A stretch of DNA of 64,000 nt from Patiria miniata (lineage: Eukaryota > Echinodermata > Asteroidea > Valvatida > Asterinidae), in the NCBI RefSeq assembly GCF_015706575.1, contig NW_024037074.1:26153334-26217333 (forward strand), given 5' to 3'. Under the pieces are notes generated by a model. The model was not told the origin of the DNA. It saw only the letters and a list, made by a program, of their open reading frames with translations, and did not search any database. Below are positions 31,976 to 40,678 of the stretch, one piece after another (positions within the stretch are counted from its first letter, which is position 1; the number at the start of each line of letters is the position of its first letter). The position numbers and the translations under genes were made by a program.

Positions 31976-33799
31976 ATGTATAGATCGGGGCGACCCCAGC
32001 TACGACGCCCTAACACGGTGCGTTTTAATACAAGAGGAATAGAAGACATCGTCACGCCTGAAGAAGTCTACGAAGCTGTAAAGAAGGAATTGAAAAGCAA
32101 AGACACAATGAAGTGCATAGCAGAACTCAATAACAAATGGTACAATGTTACGTTGGACAACGAAGCTGATTGTGAAAGACTAGCGAACTATGGACTGGTA
32201 TTGAATGGGTTGCTGGTGCAATGCGAGAGGGCAAGCATAGCTAATTCAGTAGTTGCGTACGTAAAAGCACCCTACGAACTCAGCGACCAGGCGGTCATTT
32301 CGGCTCTGTCTGCTTATGGGTCAGTGGTGAACATAAAAAGACAATATCATGACTTCGACAGTAATGTAGAAACAGGAGTGCGGAGCTGTTTGATCAAGAA
32401 TCTAATGAAACCAATCCCCAGCTACATCAGACTTGGAAGTTTCACCCTGCCAATACGACATAAGGGACAGCTCAAAACATGTAAGATCTGCGAGGCAACG
32501 GACCACTTCGCCCGAGACTGTCCGGCCCGGGGGAGGTGCTACGTCTGCGGCGCATACGGGCATAGAGCTTCGGCACATCATGATGAAAACAGTCGCAAAG
32601 ATAGATTGGAAGTAGAATCAGATGAAGAATCGCGAGTAAATACTCCCGTCCTAGCAATCCCTGGCGGAAGTCAAGACGACCGAGAATCGACGACACACTA
32701 CGACACTGAAGACTCCATCTTCGATGAAACCCAAATCGAACCGCTAACTCTAACCAAGAAATACAACCTGCCAACCTACCGCTTCAAGGATGGGAAAAAA
32801 TATTGCAAAAAGAGGAAAAACCAAGACACGGAAGAGGAAAATGTGGGGGAAAGCTACAGGAAAATAACCAGAGAAGAAGAGGAAGAGATGGAGCAATCCA
32901 ATCAACAAGAACCACAGACCCATGAGCAGACTAGCCGACAAGACACCCAGCAGACAGCACCGCAGATCGCACAGCAGACCGAACAGCAGACCGAACAGCA
33001 GACCGAACAGCAGACCCCACCCAAGACCACATCGCAGACCACACTGCAGACCACACCGCAGAGTACACCGGAGATAGCATCACAGATCGCACCACAGTCA
33101 GCACTGCAGACCACATCGCAGATCATACAACAGACTGCACCGCAGACAGCATCACAGATCGCACCGCAGACCATACAGCAGACTGCAAAGCAGACAGCAT
33201 CGCAGATCGCATCGCAGATCCCAATGCAGACAACTTTGAAGACCACACCGCAGACCACACCGCAGACCATATCGCAGACCACAACGCAGACCACACAGCA
33301 GACCGTACCGCAAACCGTACCGCAGACCACACCTCAGACCACATCGCAGACTGCACAGCAGACCGAACAGCAGACTGCACCGCAGATTGCACCGCAGATT
33401 GCACCGCAGATTGCATCGCAGATCGCAACGCAGATCGCATCACAGATCGCAACGCAGATCACACAGCAGACAGTTCTGCATACTATACCGGAGACCCCAC
33501 TGATGACTACAACGCAGGCTGAACCACAAACTGTATCTCAAAACGCACCTCGGTTAGCACCGCAGACCAGCCAACAAACCATAAAGCAGATACAGAGTGG
33601 GCGGAACGCATCACAAGACATTATTCCGTCATCACAACCTACAGACAACGAAGATGAAGATTTCGTTAGGTATATGAGAGGGGGCGTGGAGAGACTCCGC
33701 AAGAAAAGAACAAGCTGGGAAAGGAAGGAAAAGGACCAGAAGGCATCGCCTAGTCGAGGGCCGAGAGGACGAGGGAAGGGTAAAGCAACACAATCTTGA
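31976..33799 (+). CDS. LINE ORF1, CCHC nucleic-acid-binding protein with Q-T repeat region
   Basis: 607 residues from the first in-frame ATG (31976); the frame is open further upstream but without ATG. The N-terminal half resembles gag-like ORF1 proteins of Tx1-type elements (IPSYIRLGSFTLPIRHKG before the knuckles). Knuckle 1 is CKICEATDHFARDC (residues 169-182, CX2CX4HX4C). Knuckle 2 is CYVCGAYGHRASAH (188-201), with histidine in the last position. The protein would bind retrotransposon RNA and form the RNP. Residues about 320-540 consist of roughly 50 tetrapeptides of type Q-T-x-x or Q-I-A-x, encoded by a 12-bp minisatellite. The C-terminus is basic (RGPRGRGKGK). Confidence 0.85.
   Translation: MYRSGRPQLRRPNTVRFNTRGIEDIVTPEEVYEAVKKELKSKDTMKCIAELNNKWYNVTLDNEADCERLANYGLVLNGLLVQCERASIANSVVAYVKAPYELSDQAVISALSAYGSVVNIKRQYHDFDSNVETGVRSCLIKNLMKPIPSYIRLGSFTLPIRHKGQLKTCKICEATDHFARDCPARGRCYVCGAYGHRASAHHDENSRKDRLEVESDEESRVNTPVLAIPGGSQDDRESTTHYDTEDSIFDETQIEPLTLTKKYNLPTYRFKDGKKYCKKRKNQDTEEENVGESYRKITREEEEEMEQSNQQEPQTHEQTSRQDTQQTAPQIAQQTEQQTEQQTEQQTPPKTTSQTTLQTTPQSTPEIASQIAPQSALQTTSQIIQQTAPQTASQIAPQTIQQTAKQTASQIASQIPMQTTLKTTPQTTPQTISQTTTQTTQQTVPQTVPQTTPQTTSQTAQQTEQQTAPQIAPQIAPQIASQIATQIASQIATQITQQTVLHTIPETPLMTTTQAEPQTVSQNAPRLAPQTSQQTIKQIQSGRNASQDIIPSSQPTDNEDEDFVRYMRGGVERLRKKRTSWERKEKDQKASPSRGPRGRGKGKATQS
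32935..33600 (+). repeat. 12-bp minisatellite inside LINE ORF1
   Basis: About 55 units of the form CAG-AC(C/T)-NNN-NNN, for example cagaccacaccg. The period of four codons keeps the reading frame; variation falls mainly on codons 3 and 4. On the opposite strand the same periodicity yields long artefactual valine/cysteine- and serine/alanine-rich frames. Confidence 0.85.
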
Positions 33800-33867
33800 A
33801 TTCTTGAGGGTTTCATTTGTTTTTGCTTGTACTGTAAATCATACTCCGTTTTCTCCTGCTTTGTTTG

Positions 33868-36800
33868 ATGCTCAGAATAGCCACATTTAACGTCAACGGG
33901 CTACGCAAGGGGGAGAAAAGGGAAAATTTATTCAATCAACTTAAAAAGGGTAATTACGATCTTGTGTGTCTTCAAGAAACTCACACGGTCAGTTCAGATG
34001 AGGTCTTGTGGAAAAATCAGTGGGGTGGGGACATTTTGTTTAGCCACGGCCAAAGTGACTCAAGAGGAGTGGCTATTTTGGCGTCAAACAGAAGTGGGAT
34101 CCAATTCACAAATCCTGATAGAGATAATGAAGGTCGAATCATCCGCTGTGATTTTTCTTTTAGAAATTTAGAGTTTCACTTACTTTGTGTTTACACTCCA
34201 AATCCTATGTATGACAGACAAAGGTTTTTTAGTGCTCTTTCCGAGTATGTGAAACAAGACGACGGAAACTGGATCGTTACAGGTGATTTCAATTGTCAAA
34301 TTGATACGAGAGCTAGCAATGATAAAAGTGTTACAAATCTGAAAAAAATTATTTTAGAAAATGACATGATCGATGTTTGGAAGAAGCTTTATCCAAAAGA
34401 ACAGGGTTTCACTTGTTTTCATAGAGTTCTAAAAAGAAGTAGCAGAATTGATTATATATTTGTCTCTAGTCAGTTATATACCCTTTTGACAAAAACAAAC
34501 ATTATTTCGACTGGGTTGTCAGATCACCTACTTGTTACTTGCACTTTGAATAATCGCACTATTATTAAGGGTCCTGGCAGATGGATCTGTGACAATAACA
34601 TTTTTAAAGATGATTCTTGTGTTGATCGAGTTCGGACTTTTTGGAATCATTGGCAAACGCAGAAGGGATCTTTTGATAATCTGTTGAATTGGTGGGATTA
34701 TGGGAAATGTAAAATTAAAGAAATCCTGAAAGCTTATGGTCTAGAGAAATTCTACAAGGAAAAAAATTATCAAACTAATCTCCAAAATGATCTTACTAAG
34801 GAAATGAACCAAAATAACCCAAACACCAAAGTTATAAACGACATCAATCAAAAAATCAAACACTTCGAGCAAAAAAAACTCGAAAAGACGAGAATTAGGT
34901 CCCATATCAACAAAATCAATGGAGAGAAAAGTTCGCATTTTTTCAAGTGTTTTGAAAAACAAAGATCGGAAGACAACTCTTTTGATATGTTAGTAGAAGA
35001 TGACGTAACTTATGATGATTCCTATCAGATGTGTAATCATGTGAACTCTTTTTATAAAAAGTTATACACTAGTGAAGAAGTTGACAGCGACTCACTTAAC
35101 GCTATATTGAATGAAATTGATGGTTTTGTCTTGGATGAAGAAATAATAGATTCCTTAAATAGCGATTTTGACGATGTTGAAATTCTATGCGCTGTTAAAC
35201 AAATGAGCAAAGATAAATCACCGGGTTTAGATGGATTAACAGCTGAATTTTATAAGTTATTTTGGGACATTCTTCAAAACGATTTCAAAGATGTTATTAA
35301 CGAATGTAAATCTAAAGGCTGTCTACCCTACTCAATGAATAATGCCCTGATTCGTTTGATTTTTAAAAACAAGGGGGAAAGATGTAATTTAAAAAACTGG
35401 AGACCTATTAGTTTGCTTAATGTAGATTACAAAATTATTTCCAAAGTTATCACTAACCGATTAAAACGAATCATGCCTTTCATTATAAGGGAAGATCAAT
35501 CATGTGGTGTAGCTGGAAGAAATATACAAGACAATCTGATGGTTATTAGAGATGCAATCTATTATGCTAATAATGAACATCTGGAGAGGGCACTCCTCAG
35601 TATAGATCAGGAGAAGGCATTTGATAGAATAGAATGGTTTTACATGTTTAGAGTCATGGGAAAAATGGGTATCCCACAGCATTTAGTTAATTGGATTCAA
35701 ATTCTTTACAGTAACCCTTCCAGTTCAGTAATTGTAAATAATTTTATTACGGAGCCCTTTAAAGTGTCTAGGGGTATTCGGCAGGGGTGCCCTCTGTCTC
35801 CCCTGCTGTACACAATTTGTGCCGAAGGTTTGGCCTGTCTTATTAGAAATAATCGTCTGATCAGAGGCTTTCCTCTACCTAACTGTCCGAATGAAACTTT
35901 GAAAATTGTCCAACATGCGGATGACACTACCATTTTTGTTTCTGATAATCGCGATTTTGATACTCTGGATAATATTTTTACGACTTACAGTAGCGGTTCG
36001 GGATCGAAAATCAATTTTCAAAAGTCCAATGGCCTTTGGATGGGTAAGTGGAAAAATCGTCAGGATAAACCGGGTGGTTTTAATTGGGTCAATGATCACT
36101 TAAAAATTTTAGGCATATATTTCGGTAACGACGACAACACCGACAGGAATTGGGGAAGTCGAGTTGGTAAAATGACCGCTGTTCTAAAAAAATGGAAAAA
36201 TAGGAATTTAACACTGAAAGGCAAAACAATTGTGGTTAATAGTTACATTGGCGCAAGCCTGTCCTACTACGGCAGTGTTCTCCATTGCCCTGATGATTAC
36301 ATAAATCAAATGGAAAGAATTAAATGGGCCTTTATCTGGGACGGTAAAATTGACAAAATCAGCAGGATAACTATGTGTAGTCCTGCCAGCAAAGGAGGTT
36401 TGGGTGTTTTGGATATTAAGGCCAAGTTATGTTCCTTAAAAATTAACGTATTAAAAAGATTTATCAGCGTTTCTGGCAAGTGGAAAGTTTTGTTCGAATA
36501 TTCTCTCTTTCAGTCAAGCGGTTTTAATAATCTAGGTTGGTATATTTTCAGTAATCACAAGACAGCAGTTAAAGAAACGCAGCCTTTTTATAAAGAGTTG
36601 ATTAAGGATTTCGACAAAACTGTCAATGTCGATAATACCTTTTCATGTATTAATGAAACCAGGGAACTCCCGCTGTGGGAGAATAATGTTGTCACAGGCG
36701 ATTGTGAGACTGTTATGAATAGCAGAGTTCTCAAAGGGCAGAACATCTTCTATCTGGGTCAAGTTTTAGAAAACGGTCAAGTAATTTCTTTCAGTAAAGT

Positions 36801-37608
36801 AGCTCAAATGTGTAACATTTTGCCGATAAACGCTGGAAGAATCGTTGCATGCATCAAGAAAAATGTTAATGAGGATTATATTAACGAATGTAGAGAAGGT
36901 CCGGCCAACCATTTCTTGAATTCTGTTACCTTGAAGGACAAGAAGGACAAAATAATACAGTTATCTTGTACTAATGTCAAAATGGTATATACTAGTTTAA
37001 TTCATCACAACCTGGCTACTCCGAAAGTTCAAAAGGTTTGGGAAAATATTTTTCACGCAGACAGTTTGGAATGGAAACAAATATGGCTTATTGGAGGGTG
37101 TAAATTTCTCGATGAAGACGACAGAGACATCTGGTACAAATTAAAGCATAAAATTCTTCCCACGAAAGATAAATTAAAACGTTTCGGTATATTAGACGAT
37201 GATAAGTGTTCCCTGTGTAAAGGAGAAAGTGAAACTATAGAGCACCTGTTTATTAATTGTGTAAATCATGTGGACTCTTGGTTGTTTGTTGAAAACATTA
37301 TTAAGAAGTATACGAATAATCCCAGTTTCTGTTTATCTGATAAAACCCGAATATTAGGACAAGGTATTACAAACCAGTTGTGTTTATTTTTTGTCGGCCG
37401 CCTACATAGGGTCATATGGAAAATTAGATGTAGTTTTATTTTTTGGAAGGGAGGCTCTTGCAATGTCCTGGAGGCATACAAAAGTAATTTGAAAAGATTC
37501 ATAACTCGAGAAAAAGCTACACTAGAGGATACATTATTTCAGTCGATTTACACTAGAAACGCTGTATTGTGTACCACCCAAGACGGTAAATTAAGATTTT
37601 GTTTCTAA
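33868..37608 (+). CDS. LINE ORF2: AP-like endonuclease and reverse transcriptase
   Basis: 1,246 residues from ATG at 33868. The endonuclease domain (1 to about 225) has LRIATFNVNGLR at the start, QETH (36-39), GDFN (139-142) and SDHL (218-221), the catalytic and metal-binding motifs of the APE family. The reverse transcriptase (about 440-760) has KSPGLDGLTAEFYK, NWRPISLLNVDYKIISK, GIRQGCPLSPLLYT and the catalytic HADDTTIF (ADD at about 684-686). Near residue 1114 there is CSLCKGESETIEHLFINC (CX2CX8HX4C), the C-terminal zinc-like motif of L1/Tx1 elements. No RNase H domain is seen. The enzyme nicks target DNA and reverse transcribes its own RNA there (target-primed reverse transcription). No frame breaks. 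Confidence 0.92.
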   Translation: MLRIATFNVNGLRKGEKRENLFNQLKKGNYDLVCLQETHTVSSDEVLWKNQWGGDILFSHGQSDSRGVAILASNRSGIQFTNPDRDNEGRIIRCDFSFRNLEFHLLCVYTPNPMYDRQRFFSALSEYVKQDDGNWIVTGDFNCQIDTRASNDKSVTNLKKIILENDMIDVWKKLYPKEQGFTCFHRVLKRSSRIDYIFVSSQLYTLLTKTNIISTGLSDHLLVTCTLNNRTIIKGPGRWICDNNIFKDDSCVDRVRTFWNHWQTQKGSFDNLLNWWDYGKCKIKEILKAYGLEKFYKEKNYQTNLQNDLTKEMNQNNPNTKVINDINQKIKHFEQKKLEKTRIRSHINKINGEKSSHFFKCFEKQRSEDNSFDMLVEDDVTYDDSYQMCNHVNSFYKKLYTSEEVDSDSLNAILNEIDGFVLDEEIIDSLNSDFDDVEILCAVKQMSKDKSPGLDGLTAEFYKLFWDILQNDFKDVINECKSKGCLPYSMNNALIRLIFKNKGERCNLKNWRPISLLNVDYKIISKVITNRLKRIMPFIIREDQSCGVAGRNIQDNLMVIRDAIYYANNEHLERALLSIDQEKAFDRIEWFYMFRVMGKMGIPQHLVNWIQILYSNPSSSVIVNNFITEPFKVSRGIRQGCPLSPLLYTICAEGLACLIRNNRLIRGFPLPNCPNETLKIVQHADDTTIFVSDNRDFDTLDNIFTTYSSGSGSKINFQKSNGLWMGKWKNRQDKPGGFNWVNDHLKILGIYFGNDDNTDRNWGSRVGKMTAVLKKWKNRNLTLKGKTIVVNSYIGASLSYYGSVLHCPDDYINQMERIKWAFIWDGKIDKISRITMCSPASKGGLGVLDIKAKLCSLKINVLKRFISVSGKWKVLFEYSLFQSSGFNNLGWYIFSNHKTAVKETQPFYKELIKDFDKTVNVDNTFSCINETRELPLWENNVVTGDCETVMNSRVLKGQNIFYLGQVLENGQVISFSKVAQMCNILPINAGRIVACIKKNVNEDYINECREGPANHFLNSVTLKDKKDKIIQLSCTNVKMVYTSLIHHNLATPKVQKVWENIFHADSLEWKQIWLIGGCKFLDEDDRDIWYKLKHKILPTKDKLKRFGILDDDKCSLCKGESETIEHLFINCVNHVDSWLFVENIIKKYTNNPSFCLSDKTRILGQGITNQLCLFFVGRLHRVIWKIRCSFIFWKGGSCNVLEAYKSNLKRFITREKATLEDTLFQSIYTRNAVLCTTQDGKLRFCF

Positions 37609-38005
37609 GTCTGCAGCTTGAAAATATTTGTCACTTGTGAAATGAATCTGAATAAAAAAATAATAAATGTGATTGTTTATCCCTAAATTTTTAACAGCAT
37701 CATTCTGTATATATCGAAGACTTAGTTTTGAATTTGTTTAACCAACTTATGTAATTCAGTGTTATTTTATTAGTTTATGTTGTTACTTTTCAAAAATAGG
37801 AAACTTTGGATGTTTTATATAGTAAATTTGTCTTTGTAAGTATGATTTTCCATGATCTGTGATGTAAATGTTTGAATGTTATCTGCGTGATATACGATTT
37901 TGAACAGGATATATGATGTAAATGTTTGAATGTTAATTGTGTAATGTGTGTATTTTGATGCCGAATGATGTGAATAAATGGAGTCTTAGAACTCCACTCA
38001 AACGG

Positions 38006-38030
38006 AAAAAAAAAAAAAAAAAAAAAAAAA

Positions 38031-38065
<35 letters not shown>

Positions 38066-38071
38066 AATAAA
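38006..38071. repeat. Poly-A/(TAAA)n tail, 3' junction of the LINE
   Basis: About 25 A, then ten or more TAAA units, then sequence belonging to the split MITE (tttgtgagccaccccccaaa). Probably the LINE tail plus the duplicated target tract. Confidence 0.75.
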
Positions 38072-38487
38072 AAATTTGTGAGCCACCCCCCAAAACCAAA
38101 TCCTGGGTGCGCCACTTAATTTGTGACGGCAAATTTTTGCGCTGCGAGTTCGCAAAAGTTTCAAAACATTTCAAAATATTTCGGCGGATTTCTAGTGTTT
38201 TGCAAAGTCAAAATTTATTATTCGCAAGCGTGTTCGCCGGAAGTATGAACCGACCTTATCGCAGGTAGGGTATTTCACGTATACAGCTTGTATGTACAGG
38301 GTAAGTAAAAAAAACCAACCACCCGACACCCAAATGTCGGGACCATTGTTTAAGTAATGTTCTGCATTGTAGCACTTTCAAAATTTAGGATATGAAAGCC
38401 CAACTCATAAGCTGCGAGTTCGCAAAAGTTTCAAAACATTTCAAAATATTTCTTTTAGTACAAGAATTATTCAAATCACTCGTGTAA

Positions 38488-38716
38488 TTTTTAAGTTACG
38501 GAATTTTAAACACAACCACCGTTTTAAAGTTCTGTCCATCGATCACAAAAAAAGGTGTGCGTTCTTTCAGCAAAACAAAAACAAATCACTTAATCACATA
38601 GGGATGTGTGTACATTGTTTTTGTTTTGCTGAAAGAATGCGTACCTTTTTTGTGATCCGTGGACAGAACTTTAAAACGGTGGTTGTTTTAAAATTTCGTA
38701 ACTTGAAAAGTCGTTT
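38488..38716. mobile_element. Palindromic MITE-like element
   Basis: Arms of about 95 bp: left contains acaaccaccgttttaaagtt, ctgtccat and gttctttcagcaaaacaaaa; right contains the inverse. The loop is about 38582-38616. No clear target duplication could be read. Confidence 0.6.
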
Positions 38717-38932
38717 TTTGTTTGGGTTTAGAGAGCGAAAAAAAATTCTTAGAAGATTTGTCTTCATTTCGTGTTGCAATGGTATATAACACCAAATGCA
38801 GCTTGAATGGCTATTCAATTTCTAAGGAAACTTTTGTGACCACAGCAAGTGTTGTGCCACTGCGACAATGAAAGGTTCTGTTATCCACAGTGATTTGAAA
38901 TGTCACAAACGTATTACACCTGCGACCCAACA

Positions 38933-40678
38933 TCAAGTGTGAATCGTGGCGTACACGGTCTTTTCCGAGGCGGAGGGCAACCCCGTGTTCTCGGTGATGC
39001 TCGGTGATGATGAGTCTAGATCAAGATCAGCGTACACCAGCCCGGAATCAGCTTCTTGAGGCTCCTCCGCCGGCACGGCGCTGTACTCGATCCCGGTGTG
39101 TTCCCCGCTCTTTCTGGTCTTCTTGGACTTGTCCAGCTGGGCGTACTGCGGCGTGTCTGCGGGAAGGAGACGAGTCAGAGTCCCGTCGGCATCATCATCG
39201 TTTGCTGTTGTTGCTGGCATCGTTTCGTCGTTATTGTTGGTTGCTCGTTTCTTGTCAGGTTTCATGTCGGGAGACGAACTTTGCTCACTCCGGCCCATGG
39301 AGCCGACTCGCACCCGATTATCAGGTAGGGCGTAGAGAGGGTTGCTGGCCACGAGTCCGCCTCCCGTCGCTGCCATGACAATGCCTGCCTGGTGCAGCCC
39401 AGCGTCTGGTGTCAGGCTGTTTTGAGTCGGTCTGCCGATTTCGGCGTACTCGGTAGCCATGTCGCTCATATTGTGCCCATCTTTTGGATCGATGGGTATC
39501 TTGGATCTCCTCTGTTGTTTTCTTTTCCGAAGAAACCAGACCACGGTGACGAGGCCTATGGTGACCAAGGCGAGTACAACCACCACGACGATGATAGCGA
39601 CAGGAGGGGATGAGGTGGATGGTTCCCTGGATGCGCGCTGCTCTACAGTGGACTGAACGGCCATAGTGGAGAACTCTCGCTTAATGACTTCAACTCTGAC
39701 GGTTGTATTACCGGACAGTCCAGACGGCACACTGACAATACAGAGTAAATCAATATTTTCCTTCACTGCTATCTCCAATGAGCGGCCGTTCTTAGTTATG
39801 AAGTATCTTTCTGCGGGTAGGACAAGTCCAGTGTCAACATTTGTCACTCTCCATCTGAACTTTACAATGCTAGGCACGCCCTCACCGTTACATTGGAATG
39901 ATGCAGAAGTCCCCTCCTCAACTCTAGATAGTGCTGGTAGGATGGTGGCCTGTGGTAAGATTCTCAGCGGCGTCACAGAGCAGTTACGCGACTCATCCAA
40001 GGCAGGCGTGGTCATGACACACGTGAACACCACGCCGTTATCCTCGGCAGCGAGGCGGTACTGGTGACCAATCGACCGGGCTAGCCCCGTCAACCTCTCC
40101 CCGTCCCTGTAATAAACCACGGTGGGGGAAGGGTCCCCACCAGACGTGTAGCAGTACAGGCTGATCAAAGCTCCCACATCGAAGTGATCAGCGGTTCCCG
40201 ATGTACCCTCCACGACGCACACTGGTGACTCCATACTGGGCGGAATTAGCACGGTGAGTCTGCCTGCCCCAGCGGTCTGCAAGGAACCTCCATCATGTGC
40301 ATAGAGGCAGGAGTACGCGCCGCTATCAGTTGCTCGTACATTCGTGATCCTCAACGTAAACTCCTCTCGACTTTCATCCCCGATGATGGACAGGCGACTC
40401 AGAAGGTCCGAAGACAGGGGCGTACTCACGCCCACCGCTCTCCCGATGCTCAAGTATCTGGCCAATGATCCCTCCAGATAGTACCAGTAGATTTTATACC
40501 CGGTCACCTTGCTCAGATCGCAGACAAAAGTCGCAGTCCCTCCTTGCACGACGGCGACATCCGTTGGTCCTTGATCCACGGAGATTTGGGCAAAAGCATG
40601 ACGATGGAAGATCATCGGTGAGAGTACGAGAAACGTCCGAACTTGAGAAATGACACATCTCCATGTTAAAGGATACAT
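38933..40678 (-). CDS. Ig-superfamily receptor with ITIM/ITSM tail (gene 5)
   Basis: Single-exon gene, 581 residues, the longest of the family. Leader: about 9-30, ending AFA. V-type domain: Cys53, Trp65, DSGAYSC with Cys124. Domain 2: Cys154, 176, 220 and 233. Domain 3: Cys263 and Cys313. Membrane span: about 359-383, followed by RKRKQQRR. The 198-residue tail has Tyr411 (TEYAEI, ITSM), Tyr449 (LYALP), Tyr512 (QYAQL), Tyr532 (IEYSAV, ITIM), Tyr549 (LVYADL, ITIM) and Tyr576 (TVYATI, ITSM), the richest set of strict motifs in the cluster. An acidic, asparagine-rich stretch (480-500) is unique to this copy. An inhibitory signalling role is inferred. The ATG at 40678 is the most upstream in the frame; Met22 is possible but would cut into the leader. 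Confidence 0.88.
   Translation of the reverse strand: MYPLTWRCVISQVRTFLVLSPMIFHRHAFAQISVDQGPTDVAVVQGGTATFVCDLSKVTGYKIYWYYLEGSLARYLSIGRAVGVSTPLSSDLLSRLSIIGDESREEFTLRITNVRATDSGAYSCLYAHDGGSLQTAGAGRLTVLIPPSMESPVCVVEGTSGTADHFDVGALISLYCYTSGGDPSPTVVYYRDGERLTGLARSIGHQYRLAAEDNGVVFTCVMTTPALDESRNCSVTPLRILPQATILPALSRVEEGTSASFQCNGEGVPSIVKFRWRVTNVDTGLVLPAERYFITKNGRSLEIAVKENIDLLCIVSVPSGLSGNTTVRVEVIKREFSTMAVQSTVEQRASREPSTSSPPVAIIVVVVVLALVTIGLVTVVWFLRKRKQQRRSKIPIDPKDGHNMSDMATEYAEIGRPTQNSLTPDAGLHQAGIVMAATGGGLVASNPLYALPDNRVRVGSMGRSEQSSSPDMKPDKKRATNNNDETMPATTANDDDADGTLTRLLPADTPQYAQLDKSKKTRKSGEHTGIEYSAVPAEEPQEADSGLVYADLDLDSSSPSITENTGLPSASEKTVYATIHT

Larger units (their letters stand above)
31744..38030 (+). mobile_element. 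Full-length, apparently intact non-LTR retrotransposon
   Basis: About 6.3 kb: a short 5' leader (31744-31975), ORF1 (31976-33799), a 68-bp gap, ORF2 (33868-37608), about 400 bp of 3' UTR and a poly-A/(TAAA)n tail. ORF1 with a CCHC knuckle, ORF2 with an N-terminal AP-like endonuclease, a reverse transcriptase and a C-terminal cysteine/histidine motif point to the L1/Tx1 group. Both frames are uninterrupted, so insertion was recent and the copy could still be active. Orientation is opposite to the flanking receptor genes. Confidence 0.88.
31531..38116. mobile_element. Inner G/C-run MITE split by a LINE
   Basis: Left end agtggcgcaccc followed by a G run (31531-31562); right end gggtgcgccact (38105-38116), an exact inverted match of 12 bp. 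Without the LINE the element would be roughly 270 bp, with C runs and an A-rich (TAAA)n tract near its right end. No clean target duplication is visible. Confidence 0.6.
31481..38254. mobile_element. Outer inverted-repeat element interrupted by nested insertions
   Basis: 31481 starts gtcggttcatactagtcgcg...gcgaacacg; 38220-38254 reads ttcgcaagcgtgttcgccgg then aagtatgaaccgac, its inverse. The original element would be a few hundred bases long and is now split by the inner MITE (31531-38116) and the retrotransposon inside that. The repeat ends are short and diverged. Confidence 0.5.

Noticed and set aside
32902..33452. Long minus-strand frames rich in VC or SA repeats opposite LINE ORF1
   Set aside because: Shadow frames of the 12-bp coding minisatellite; the sense frame has the CCHC knuckles and the continuous ORF.
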